Origin: Candidatus Atribacter alterifermentans
GTDB lineage: Bacteria; Atribacterota; Atribacteria; Atribacterales; Atribacteraceae
Direction: 5' to 3'
Length of the DNA: 17,307 nt
Assembly (NCBI GenBank): GCA_012517635.1
Contig: JAAYUP010000019.1
Coordinates: 1-17,307, forward strand
Part shown: one piece after another, positions 1 through 7,801 of the stretch
Layout: each line of letters opens with the position of its first letter
How positions within the stretch are numbered: position 1 is the stretch's first letter
Notes under the pieces: model-generated
What the model saw: only the letters and a program-made list of their open reading frames with translations
Told to the model about the DNA's origin: nothing
Database searches by the model: none
Made by a program: the position numbers and the translations under genes

Positions 1-5
1 AACAT
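1..5 (-). CDS. Start of the next gene (partial; possibly rny)
   Basis: An ATG at 5-3 on the minus strand follows a good SD (AAGGGGTGAT at 13-22). Only five bases of the gene are inside the window, so the product cannot be read. In many bacteria the gene after recA-recX is rny, encoding membrane-bound RNase Y, but here that is only a synteny-based guess. Confidence 0.45.
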
Positions 6-168
6 TTGTGCGATCACCCCTTATTCAATTTTCAAAGTACGTATAAAAAGCCTGATGGGTATTGACTGATTCTATTCGATGTTCGAAGAATTTTCGGATT
101 TTCCTTCTTACCAATAAAATAAATTTTGGTATTGATTAAAAGCTATGTTAAAAAACTGCATAGAGAAT
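6..168 (-). promoter_or_regulatory. Untranslated leader of the next gene
   Basis: About 160 AT-rich bases without a coding sequence that I can support. Weak inverted repeats are present: taccaa 109-114 with ttggta 126-131, and an imperfect hairpin at 69-91 (attct..tcga, loop tgt, tcga agaat). No terminator with a U-tract is seen, so read-through from recX is possible. A good SD (AAGGGGTGAT, 13-22) ends the leader. No known riboswitch was recognised. Confidence 0.4.
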
Positions 169-197
169 ATTTTACCGATGGGCAAAGATCAAGTCAA
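169..197 (-). promoter_or_regulatory. Strong sigma-70 type promoter at the recX stop
   Basis: Minus-strand TTGACT (192-197) and TAAAAT (169-174) each match five of six consensus bases and are separated by exactly 17 bases. The -35 overlaps the recX TGA stop. Predicted transcription starts near position 162 and gives a leader of about 155 nt to the next start codon. It would let the downstream gene be expressed independently of the long cluster. Confidence 0.65.
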
Positions 198-658
198 GAT
201 AACTCTTCTTCCCGATTGGCTTGGAATTGGTTCCATGACCATTCGGCAATATCGTAACTAAATCCCTTTCGTGATAGACGTTGGATAATTCGATCCCGAC
301 TGGTTTCACCTTGTTGAAACCATTTCCGGATGAGTTCGATTCCATCTTTGACTTCTTCGGAAGGAGGAAAATAAATAGATCGAAATTGTTCAAGTAAATC
401 TTTTTCGATACCCAATCGTTCCAATTCAGTTTTATATGCCCAGAAAACACGTGGATTGCTATTTCTTTTTCCTTCCAAATAGGTTTTCATAAAAAATTCA
501 TCATCAATATATCCATCTTGTTCAAAAGCTTGGAGGGATTCCTCGACCTCGTTTTCTGGGTATCCATCTAATATGAGTTTTTCTCGGAGTCTTTTTTTCG
601 TATACCAAGCTTTACTAATCAATCGAACAATTCGTTCTTCAATGGGTAGCTTACTCAT
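194..658 (-). CDS. recX: Recombination regulator RecX
   Basis: RecX binds RecA filaments and in most species restrains RecA activity. The 154-residue protein is built of the three-helix repeats typical of the family: LISKAWYTKKRLREKLILDGYPENEVEES, the QDGYIDDEFFMKTYLEGK block (about 47-64) and a C-terminal repeat with RIIQRLSRKGFSYDIAE. The position 7 bases after recA is the standard arrangement. No convincing SD precedes the ATG, so expression may rely on ribosomes finishing recA, which would keep RecX below RecA (inference). The stop codon lies inside the -35 region of a downstream promoter. Confidence 0.92.
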   Translation of the reverse strand: MSKLPIEERIVRLISKAWYTKKRLREKLILDGYPENEVEESLQAFEQDGYIDDEFFMKTYLEGKRNSNPRVFWAYKTELERLGIEKDLLEQFRSIYFPPSEEVKDGIELIRKWFQQGETSRDRIIQRLSRKGFSYDIAEWSWNQFQANREEELS

Positions 659-665
659 GATTCGA

Positions 666-1676
666 TTAATTCATAACCAAATTCGGATTAACGTTCATTT
701 TTTCTAAAGCCGCGATTAGAATTTGGTTGGCTACATCGGGGTTTTCTTTCAAGAAAGCGCGAGTATTTTCCCGACCTTGCCCTAAGCGATTATCATTAAA
801 CGAAAACCAACTTCCAGCTCGTTTTACCAGGTCAGTATTTTCTCCAAGAGTGAGGACTTCTCCTTCCTTCGATATTCCCTCCCCGTAAATTAATTCGATT
901 TCTACTTCTTTAAAGGGAGAAGCCACTTTATTTTTAACGACTTTGACTCGAGTTTTAGTTCCAATAATTTCATTATCGGTAATACGTATAAAGTCTCTTT
1001 TTCGGACATCGATTCGGACACTGGCATAAAATTTTAAAGCTCGACCTCCGGGGGTGGTTTCGGTTGGCCCATAAATATTCCCAATGGTTTCTCGAAGTTG
1101 ATTAACAAAGATGGCAACCGTTCTCGTTTTACTAATGAATCCGGTTAACTTTCGTAACGCCTGAGACATGAGCCGTGCTTGGAGTCCAACAATTTGTTCT
1201 CCAATAGTGCCTTCCAGTTCAGCGCGAGGAACTAAGGCAGCTACTGAATCCAAAACAACGGCGTCCACTTCTCCACTCCTAACTAAAGTATCGACAATAT
1301 CCAGAGCTTCTTCGGCAGTGCTTGGTTGAGAGATTAAGAGTTTATCTACCTGAACTCCAATTTTTCCTGCATAGATGGGATCAAGAGCATGCTCTGCATC
1401 AATAAATGCAGCTATACCACCCTTTTTTTGTGCTTCAGCAATAATATGAAGGGCAATGGTGGTTTTTCCAGAGGCTTCCGGCCCATATATTTCCACTACA
1501 CGACCTCGAGGGATACCGCCAACTCCTAATGCCATGTTAAGGAGAACTGAGCCGGTTTTTATGATCTCAATATCGGTTGCCATAGTTTCTTGGCTTAACA
1601 ACATGATTGCGCCTTTTCCGTATTTCTTTTCAATCATATTAATGGCTTGTTTTACCATTTCTTCTTTATCTGTCAA
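666..1676 (-). CDS. recA: Recombinase RecA
   Basis: RecA forms ATP-dependent filaments on single-stranded DNA, drives strand exchange and triggers LexA cleavage where an SOS system exists. The 336-residue protein has Walker A GPEASGKTT (65-73), the catalytic Glu of DAEHALDP (93-100) and Walker B VVLDSV (140-145). The DNA-binding loops L1 (about 156-164) and L2 (about 194-210) and the C-terminal domain with RLGQGREN (297-304) follow. The tail ends without the acidic run seen in E. coli. L1 reads TIGEQIVG and L2 contains GPTETTPGG, both off the usual GD..(M/V)G and GNPETT/GSPETT forms, but the key L2 Glu and GG remain. The start codon is TTG. I saw no clear LexA box upstream. No intein is present. 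Confidence 0.98.
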   Translation of the reverse strand: MTDKEEMVKQAINMIEKKYGKGAIMLLSQETMATDIEIIKTGSVLLNMALGVGGIPRGRVVEIYGPEASGKTTIALHIIAEAQKKGGIAAFIDAEHALDPIYAGKIGVQVDKLLISQPSTAEEALDIVDTLVRSGEVDAVVLDSVAALVPRAELEGTIGEQIVGLQARLMSQALRKLTGFISKTRTVAIFVNQLRETIGNIYGPTETTPGGRALKFYASVRIDVRKRDFIRITDNEIIGTKTRVKVVKNKVASPFKEVEIELIYGEGISKEGEVLTLGENTDLVKRAGSWFSFNDNRLGQGRENTRAFLKENPDVANQILIAALEKMNVNPNLVMN

Positions 1677-2249
1677 TTATTTCACCTCTTTCAGCGGTGT
1701 AGTAATTAAAGGGGTATAAATCGGTCCCCGAGGTGTTAAGGTGCTTTGGTAAAATGATACCTGCTGAATAAAAGTAGTATAACATGGCGGTTGGTATAAT
1801 TGTTGAGGAAATATGGAAACTGGATTTTTAAACCGTGCTAAAGTAAGATGGGGAGAAAATGGGCGAGTTAGATCGACGGTTATTCCTTGTTTTAGACACT
1901 CTTCGTTTAAAATTTGCGCTGCCTTTTTCATTATTTCGCTTGCTTGATAATCAAATCCCAGCCAGACGACCCGAACTCGATTCCAGGAAGAAAAGACACC
2001 GATTTCGGTGAGAGTTGACTGAAAGCTCGCGACCTCCGGAAAGAAGTTTTGAATGAACATTTTTATTTGATGAACTTGAGGAGGAAATAAAGCAGGAAAA
2101 AACTGGAGGGTGATATGAATCTGATCAGGTGGAACCCATCGAGCTTGGGGTAGACGAACCTGGTTTTTTTTAATTATTGAGAGAATGAAGGTTTTTGCTT
2201 CTGAAGGAAGGTCAAACGCAACAAAACAGCGAATGGGACTATCGTTCAT
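1677..2249 (-). CDS. thpR: RNA 2',3'-cyclic phosphodiesterase ThpR (2H/LigT family)
   Basis: Member of the 2H phosphoesterase family, which opens 2',3'-cyclic phosphate ends of RNA to 2'-phosphates. E. coli ThpR (LigT) can also join tRNA half molecules in vitro. The 190-residue protein shows the opening IRCFVAFDLPSE and the two catalytic HxT motifs, HITL (45-48) and HLTL (134-137). The start at 2249 is chosen because GAGGGG lies 8 bases upstream and IRCFVAFDLP is the usual family N-terminus. A frame from 2330 would add 27 residues that only shadow the cinA end. The stop codon directly abuts the TTG start of recA. Its presence between cinA and recA suggests co-expression, but any functional link is inference. 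Confidence 0.92.
   Translation of the reverse strand: MNDSPIRCFVAFDLPSEAKTFILSIIKKNQVRLPQARWVPPDQIHITLQFFPALFPPQVHQIKMFIQNFFPEVASFQSTLTEIGVFSSWNRVRVVWLGFDYQASEIMKKAAQILNEECLKQGITVDLTRPFSPHLTLARFKNPVSIFPQQLYQPPCYTTFIQQVSFYQSTLTPRGPIYTPLITTPLKEVK
1683..1688 (-). promoter_or_regulatory. SD sequence for a TTG start of recA
   Basis: GAGGTG lies 6 bases before TTG 1676, and those 6 bases are the last lysine codon and TAA stop of thpR. No ATG occurs at the expected RecA N-terminus, so TTG is the credible start. Confidence 0.8.
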
Positions 2250-3495
2250 TGTGAATTCCCCTCTGTAGCTCCAAAAACAATTGAGTGAGTGCGCTTTGAG
2301 TCGAAAAGATTTTAATAACTTCTCGATCACCAGAAAATAAATATTTCTTCACTTGAGTATGTTGAGAATGAGATATTCCAATGTAAACTAATCCCACCGG
2401 TTTTTGTTCTGAACCACCTGAAGGACCAGCGATGCCAGTAATTCCAATACCAATATCGGTACCGGATTTTACTCTTACTCCTTCTGCTAAAGCTTGAGCA
2501 ACTTCTTCCGACACTGCTCCATGCTGAGAAAGTAATGAAGAAGGGATTCCAATAGTATCAATTTTAGCTTGGTTGCTATACACGACATATCCACGATAAA
2601 AATAGGATGAACTGCCAGGAACATTGGTTAGGCGATGGCTTAATAATCCCCCACTACAAGATTCTGCAGTCGCTATGGTTAAATGTTTTTCCATGAGCAG
2701 GGCACCACAGGCTTGTTCTAAGGTATTCCCCCACTGAGAAAAAAGATATGGTTTCCACACTTCCTTGATTTTTTTTATAACATTTTCGGTATATTGAATA
2801 ACTTGAGGATTTTTTTGATAAGAATAAAGATAAAACCATACTTCTCCAAAATAAGGAAGATAAGCGGTTTGCAGGGTATCGGGTAAAGAAGATAAAAAAG
2901 GCTGGAGTTCATTTTCAAATTGAGACTCCCCTACTCCACAAATTTTTACCATCTCACTTCGGTAAAATTGGTTATCGTTAGGAGGAAGGTGGGTTTTTAA
3001 GATTGGCCAAAAATATTCTGTTTCTTTTGGCACTCCAGGTATGACAAATATTTTTTTATTTTGAAAATCAGAAATAAATCCAGGGGCGGTCCCCAGAGGA
3101 TTTTCTAAGAGAATAGACCCTTCTGGTATAAAAGCCTGCTTCCGATTGTTTTCGGGTGGTTGAGTATGGCGAATTTTTTGATAAAAACGAACTATTTTTT
3201 CCCATTGTTCAGGGATAAAACATAACTTTTTTCCCAAAACTTCAGCTACTATTTCTCGAGTTAGGTCGTCTTGGGTTGGACCTAAGCCGCCGGTTATAAA
3301 TAAAGATTGAATTTCACCGTCCTCAAATAAAAACTGTAAGGCTCTACCAATGGTTTCTTTATGATCAGGCACAAACAGAATAAACTTAGGGAAAAGGCCC
3401 ACCGATGTAAGGTGAAAAGCTAAAAAATAGGCGTTTAAGTCTCTCACTAGTCCAGTCGTTATTTCGGTTCCAATACAGAGAATTGCTGATTTCAT
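2239..3495 (-). CDS. cinA: CinA-like protein (COG1058 + PncC domains)
   Basis: Two-domain protein of 418 residues. The N-terminal MoCF/COG1058 domain (about 1-170) has GTEITTG (9-15) and GGLGPTQDDLT (69-79) and is associated with ADP-ribose pyrophosphatase activity. The C-terminal PncC domain (about 256-415) has TAESCSGG (276-283) and TGIAGPSGG (353-361), as in nicotinamide mononucleotide deamidases that recycle NMN to NaMN. Both signature sets look intact. CinA was named for competence induction in Streptococcus, where it is cotranscribed with recA. A link to DNA uptake here is unproven. SD GGAGGG is 9 bases before the ATG. The gene overlaps rimO by 4 bases and thpR by 11. Confidence 0.93.
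   Translation of the reverse strand: MKSAILCIGTEITTGLVRDLNAYFLAFHLTSVGLFPKFILFVPDHKETIGRALQFLFEDGEIQSLFITGGLGPTQDDLTREIVAEVLGKKLCFIPEQWEKIVRFYQKIRHTQPPENNRKQAFIPEGSILLENPLGTAPGFISDFQNKKIFVIPGVPKETEYFWPILKTHLPPNDNQFYRSEMVKICGVGESQFENELQPFLSSLPDTLQTAYLPYFGEVWFYLYSYQKNPQVIQYTENVIKKIKEVWKPYLFSQWGNTLEQACGALLMEKHLTIATAESCSGGLLSHRLTNVPGSSSYFYRGYVVYSNQAKIDTIGIPSSLLSQHGAVSEEVAQALAEGVRVKSGTDIGIGITGIAGPSGGSEQKPVGLVYIGISHSQHTQVKKYLFSGDREVIKIFSTQSALTQLFLELQRGIHNER
2258..2263 (-). promoter_or_regulatory. SD sequence that decides the thpR start
   Basis: GAGGGG on the minus strand, 8 bases before the ATG at 2249, inside the last codons of cinA. It supports the short form of thpR over a frame from 2330. Confidence 0.8.
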
Positions 3496-4829
3496 GAATA
3501 TATTCCCTCCAGATCATAGGTTGAACTTTTGTTGATAGTTACTTTTAAAATATCACCCGGTTGTACCGTTTTTGAATTCTTATGAACTATTACCTTAATT
3601 TGACCATCGACATCAGGAGCATCTCCGTACGTGCGACCTAAAAAAGTTCTTGGTTTCTGAGAGAGAGGGCCTTGATCCAAAATGACCTCCAAAGTCTTTC
3701 CGATTAAAGAGCGATGAAAGTCATGAGCTATTTTTTTCTGGATTTTCATTATCTGATGATACCGATTTTGTTTAATTTCGTCTTCAACTTGATGAGGGAG
3801 TTGTGAAGCTGGTGTACCAGATTGTGGAGAATAGACAAAACACCCTAAGCGTTCAAATCGAAAGGATTTTATTGTTGATACCATTTGGTTAAAAATAGCG
3901 TCAGTTTCTCCAGGGAAACCAACTATCAGAGTTGTACGAAGAAATAAACCAGGTATAGTCTTGCGAAGAGTGTTTAATATTTTAAAAGTTTTATCAATAT
4001 TTGATGGTCGATTCATTTTTTGCAGTATAAAAGGATGAGTGTGCTGAAGAGGAACGTCTAAATATTTGCATATTTTCTCAGAAGTTGCAATGGTTTCAAT
4101 CAATTGTTGATTCATGCTTTCGGGAGAAAGATACAGAAGACGAATCCAAATTCCATTTGGGAGTGAATGATCCAACCTTTTTAGGAGATGAGCAAGTTCT
4201 TTTTTTCCAGACCAATCCAAACCAAAATGTCCAATATCTTGGCCAATTAGAATAATTTCTTTCACGCCTTGATCAATTAATTGGAGAGCCTCTTTTTGAA
4301 CTGATTCGATTTGACGACTTCTCTGTTTACCACGAATAGATGGAATAACACAGTAGCTGCATTGATGGTTACACCCTTCGGTAATTTTTAAATAGGCATA
4401 ATGAGATGGAGTTGAAAGGAATCGTTCGGTCTTCTCATTATAGAGATAGGGAGGATTATCAATAAATACCCGATTTCTATTCTTTTGGGTCAGAATTTCA
4501 TTGATAAAGGGAAAGTCGTTGACTCCAATCCAATAATCAACCTCAGGATATTTCGAACTTAATTGCTTTCCATACCGCTGCGGATAACAGCCTATAACCA
4601 TGAGGGTCTTATTGGAATCCTCTCTTTTTATCTGAACCAGTCGGTTAATCCAGGATTCAGTTTCTTGGATTGCCTCGTCAATAAAACAGCAGGTATTGAT
4701 TACTATCAAATCAGCTGTTTCTGGAGTGGTTATCTTGGTGTATTTGGAAGAAAGCAACTTTCCTATTACCACTTCAGAATCCACCAGGTTTTTGTCACAC
4801 CCGAGTGAAATGAAAGATACACTTTTCAT
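3492..4829 (-). CDS. rimO: Ribosomal protein S12 methylthiotransferase RimO
   Basis: RimO is a radical SAM enzyme that adds a methylthio group to a conserved aspartate of ribosomal protein S12. The 445-residue protein has the UPF0004 domain, whose three cysteines (Cys11 in SLGCDKNLVDSE, Cys47 in INTC, Cys81 in IGC) bind the auxiliary 4Fe-4S cluster. The radical SAM motif is CNHQCSYC (Cys153, 157, 160), and a C-terminal TRAM domain begins near 375. SLGCDKNLVDSE, the YGDAPDVDG segment and the TRAM region favour RimO over its relative MiaB, which modifies tRNA. The start overlaps the rodZ stop by 4 bases and the SD is weak. In Firmicutes pgsA usually follows; here cinA follows directly with a 4-base overlap. 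Confidence 0.94.
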   Translation of the reverse strand: MKSVSFISLGCDKNLVDSEVVIGKLLSSKYTKITTPETADLIVINTCCFIDEAIQETESWINRLVQIKREDSNKTLMVIGCYPQRYGKQLSSKYPEVDYWIGVNDFPFINEILTQKNRNRVFIDNPPYLYNEKTERFLSTPSHYAYLKITEGCNHQCSYCVIPSIRGKQRSRQIESVQKEALQLIDQGVKEIILIGQDIGHFGLDWSGKKELAHLLKRLDHSLPNGIWIRLLYLSPESMNQQLIETIATSEKICKYLDVPLQHTHPFILQKMNRPSNIDKTFKILNTLRKTIPGLFLRTTLIVGFPGETDAIFNQMVSTIKSFRFERLGCFVYSPQSGTPASQLPHQVEDEIKQNRYHQIMKIQKKIAHDFHRSLIGKTLEVILDQGPLSQKPRTFLGRTYGDAPDVDGQIKVIVHKNSKTVQPGDILKVTINKSSTYDLEGIYS

Positions 4830-5596
4830 GGATGGAAGGTTCTTTCTGCTCGTTGATCGTTTTCAGCCAGAAAACCAGATTCAGTTCCATTCAGGGTGAC
4901 TCGTACTTTTGATCCATTTAGAAATGACATGATCAAAGATGAATTACTCAGGAATCGATATTCCTTCCGGGGAACCAAAACACCTGAGAACACTTTCTGA
5001 TTATCGTTCGTTGTGACTTGAAGCCAAGCAACCTCTTCGGCTAATAAATTGACCTGTAATAAAAATTCTGGGGTTGGGGTTGGCGTAGCAATTTGAACCA
5101 AGACCGGTGTTGGTTCAGGGCTGGTATTGACTGAGGGAGTGGTTAATTCTGGCTGATTCGTTACTTCTAAAGTCGAGATCATGCTCTTAAAGTCGTCACC
5201 ATTTTTCCTGAATTCGATCGATAAGTAGAGTGAAGTTAAAATTGCCGCAGCAATAATCAGGAAAAGGAGAATTTTTTTAAAAAGATTCGCTTTGTCTGGA
5301 GTCAATTCGCGATATTTCCGTTGAGGAGAAATCTCTTTTTTCGGAAAATCTGGGTAGCTTTGCTGAAAGCTACTCTTTAAGGTTTCTTGGTCTAAGTGAA
5401 GCACTCTTCCATAATTTTTAACATATCCTAAAGCATGCGAATACCCAGGAAGATTTTCCCACTGCTCTTCTTCAATTGCTTTTAGATATCGCTTATTGAT
5501 AAAGGTTTGTTGTTCAATATCTTCTAAAGATAGCCCCAGCTCTTCCCGTTTTCTTTTTAAAAGATTCCCGATTCCCAGTATTTTTTCCTCGCTCAT
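4826..5596 (-). CDS. rodZ: RodZ-like HTH membrane protein
   Basis: RodZ links the MreB cytoskeleton to the cell-wall elongation machinery. The 256-residue protein has a cytoplasmic helix-turn-helix domain of the HTH_25 type (about 8-75, including GLSLEDIEQQTFINKRYLKAIE and LPGYSHALGYVKNY). A basic juxtamembrane stretch follows, then one transmembrane helix (about 107-127) and a Pro/Thr-rich extracytoplasmic linker (about 148-177). A C-terminal DUF4115-like beta domain (about 178-245) completes it. This order is diagnostic of the family. The place directly after ftsK matches the ymfM locus of Firmicutes. SD GAGGGG lies 5 bases before the ATG. The gene overlaps both neighbours by 4 bases. Whether this organism has MreB cannot be seen here. 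Confidence 0.88.
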   Translation of the reverse strand: MSEEKILGIGNLLKRKREELGLSLEDIEQQTFINKRYLKAIEEEQWENLPGYSHALGYVKNYGRVLHLDQETLKSSFQQSYPDFPKKEISPQRKYRELTPDKANLFKKILLFLIIAAAILTSLYLSIEFRKNGDDFKSMISTLEVTNQPELTTPSVNTSPEPTPVLVQIATPTPTPEFLLQVNLLAEEVAWLQVTTNDNQKVFSGVLVPRKEYRFLSNSSLIMSFLNGSKVRVTLNGTESGFLAENDQRAERTFHP

Positions 5597-7782
5597 ATCA
5601 TATCGTCCCCTCTATTGGCGATAACTTTTCTGGGTTTGCTTCCTTCATAAGGACCTACCAAACCTTCACTTTCCATTCGTTCAATTAATCGGGCAGCACG
5701 GTTGAAACCAATTCGGAGACGCCTTTGTAAAAGTGAGGTTGAAGCTTTGCCATTTTCTATAACTACTGTAACTGCTTCTCGATAGAGTTCTTCGTCATCA
5801 TCAGATGTTTCGACAACCTCTTCTTTTAGAACAAAGTCCATTGAATAGTAAATTTCTCCACTTTGGTTTAACCAATGCTCAACAATTTTTTTCGTTTCAG
5901 AAGTACTGATATACGCTCCTTGGCCTCGAATGGATTTATTGACTCCTACAGGAGAAAATAACATGTCTCCATTCCCCAAGAGCTTCTCGGCACCCGGACC
6001 ATCAAGTATTGTTTTTGAGTCGGCTTGTGAAGAGACGGCGAAAGAAATTCTTGAAGGAAAATTCGCTTTAATGAGCCCAGTAATGACATCTACAGAAGGT
6101 CGCTGGGTTGCAACGACCAAATGGATACCAACAGCTCGAGCCATTTGGGCTAAACGACAAATATAGGATTCGACATCAGAGGGAGCGGTCATCATTAAAT
6201 CAGCTAATTCATCGATAATCACTACAACGTAAGGCAATCGTTCGTATTCTTCAACTGTTTTATTATATTCTTCAATGTTTCGAGTGGAGAGATCAGAAAG
6301 CATTTTATATCGGGTATCCATCTCACGACATAGCCACTTTAAAAACTTAACCACCCATCTTACATCAGATATGACTGGAACACAAAGATGAGGAAGATCG
6401 GCGTAAATCGATAATTCTACTCTTTTCGGGTCAACCATTGCAATTCGAACTTGGTTTGGATCAGCTTTATAAAGGAGGCTGGCAAGGATCACATTGATAC
6501 ACACACTTTTTCCAGAACCTGTTGCTCCCGCGATTAAAAGATGAGGCATGTCACGAAGATCACAAATTAATGGTCTTCCAATGACATCTTTCCCAACAAC
6601 TATAGAAAGCGGCGAAGCGTCTTTTAAAAAATGAGTGGTTTCTAAAAGTTCTTTCATTGATACGATTTCTTTGCTTTCATTCGGAATTTCAATACCAACC
6701 GCCGAGCGGCCAGGTATAGGAGCTTCGATTCGAACTGCTGCAGCAGCAAAAGCCAAGGCAATATCATTCGAAAGTGCAACAATCTTATTCACTTTTATCC
6801 CAGGAGCCGGTTGAAATTCATACCGAGTTATAGTTGGTCCAATCCGGACATTAACCACTTTTCCCGGTACGTTAAATTCAATGAAGGTTTGTTCTAATTT
6901 TTTTATTCCAAGAGTAATTTCTTCTCGAGAAACCCGATCGCTCCGATTGGGATATTCATTTAAAATATCCATCGAGGGTCGTATCCATTCCTTCCCTTTC
7001 TTTCTTTTCATTTTAGAAACTGTTCCTCCAGTTTTTTCTGGTACTGGAGGGGTGCTGACAATTTGAGGCAATGGTTCGGCTGGCGGTTCAATATCCAATT
7101 CTTCTATTTTAAAAACATCATCCTCAAGTTGATTTGTTTTCGATAAATGAGAATCTTTAGTCCTTGGTTTCGATTCCAAAATTAGAGCAGTTTTTGGTTG
7201 AGGTTTCGATTTGAAAAGACTGCCTTGAGCTTCTTTTTTGGGGGGAAGAGCTTTAACCTCTTCTAAATACTGAATGTGTTTTGGTCGATGAGAGAAACCT
7301 AACCCTCTCTTGATGACTAAAAAAAGAGCTCGTATCCAGCGTCCCTCACCAATTATGAAGGTACTAAAAAAGGAAAGACAAAGAAGAACAAGAAAAAGGC
7401 CGGATGAGCCTAAATAATAAATAAGAAAAGAAAAAAGAACTTTTCCAAGCCAACCACCGAATTCACCTGATGGCAAGGTAAAGTTATTCTGTTCGGCTTG
7501 CCATTGGCTGATTGTAAGAAAAATGATAAACCAGAGAGTTATCCCGGCGATTCGACTCCAGGAACGAAATCGACCGGGATGTTCAAAGGCAAAGATTTCT
7601 ATGCTGAGGTAAAAAAGATAAAACGGAATGATATAGGCACCGATACCGAATACAGAAAGAAAAATTGTTTGAATGTATTCACCAAGGATGCCTACATCAT
7701 AGGAAAGTAGAGCAAGCAAAGCATACGCTCCAAAAATAACTATAAAAGTGTCAATGAGAATCTTGTTTTTTTTTGAAAGCAT
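5593..7782 (-). CDS. ftsK: DNA translocase FtsK/SpoIIIE
   Basis: Membrane-anchored hexameric ATPase that pumps chromosomal DNA through the division septum. The 729-residue protein has about four hydrophobic segments (near 9-28, 37-61, 79-93, 116-143) and a Lys/Pro-rich linker (about 165-265). The motor domain carries Walker A GATGSGKS (419-426) and Walker B VVIIDELADLM (520-530). The C-terminal winged-helix gamma domain (about 665-720) includes RRLRIGFNRAARLIERME, the part that reads polar DNA sequences. Length is close to SpoIIIE and shorter than E. coli FtsK, which has a long linker. The SD is weak. The gene overlaps rodZ by 4 bases. FtsK and SpoIIIE cannot be told apart from sequence alone; no sporulation gene is seen nearby. 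Confidence 0.96.
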   Translation of the reverse strand: MLSKKNKILIDTFIVIFGAYALLALLSYDVGILGEYIQTIFLSVFGIGAYIIPFYLFYLSIEIFAFEHPGRFRSWSRIAGITLWFIIFLTISQWQAEQNNFTLPSGEFGGWLGKVLFSFLIYYLGSSGLFLVLLCLSFFSTFIIGEGRWIRALFLVIKRGLGFSHRPKHIQYLEEVKALPPKKEAQGSLFKSKPQPKTALILESKPRTKDSHLSKTNQLEDDVFKIEELDIEPPAEPLPQIVSTPPVPEKTGGTVSKMKRKKGKEWIRPSMDILNEYPNRSDRVSREEITLGIKKLEQTFIEFNVPGKVVNVRIGPTITRYEFQPAPGIKVNKIVALSNDIALAFAAAAVRIEAPIPGRSAVGIEIPNESKEIVSMKELLETTHFLKDASPLSIVVGKDVIGRPLICDLRDMPHLLIAGATGSGKSVCINVILASLLYKADPNQVRIAMVDPKRVELSIYADLPHLCVPVISDVRWVVKFLKWLCREMDTRYKMLSDLSTRNIEEYNKTVEEYERLPYVVVIIDELADLMMTAPSDVESYICRLAQMARAVGIHLVVATQRPSVDVITGLIKANFPSRISFAVSSQADSKTILDGPGAEKLLGNGDMLFSPVGVNKSIRGQGAYISTSETKKIVEHWLNQSGEIYYSMDFVLKEEVVETSDDDEELYREAVTVVIENGKASTSLLQRRLRIGFNRAARLIERMESEGLVGPYEGSKPRKVIANRGDDMI

Positions 7783-7801
7783 ACCTATTTACTCAATCTC
7801 T

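Noticed and set aside
172..450. Minus-strand 92-residue reading frame overlapping recX
   Set aside because: It lies in another frame of the clearly recognisable recX gene, has no family features and extends into the AT-rich leader; treated as a shadow.
1677..1760. LexA/SOS box or separate promoter before recA
   Set aside because: No CGAAC-N4-GTTCG or CTGT-N8-ACAG type site and no paired -35/-10 hexamers with proper spacing were found in the end of thpR.
2250..2330. Longer thpR from 2330
   Set aside because: The 27 extra residues only read through the cinA end in another frame; a good SD precedes the ATG at 2249 and the family N-terminus begins there.
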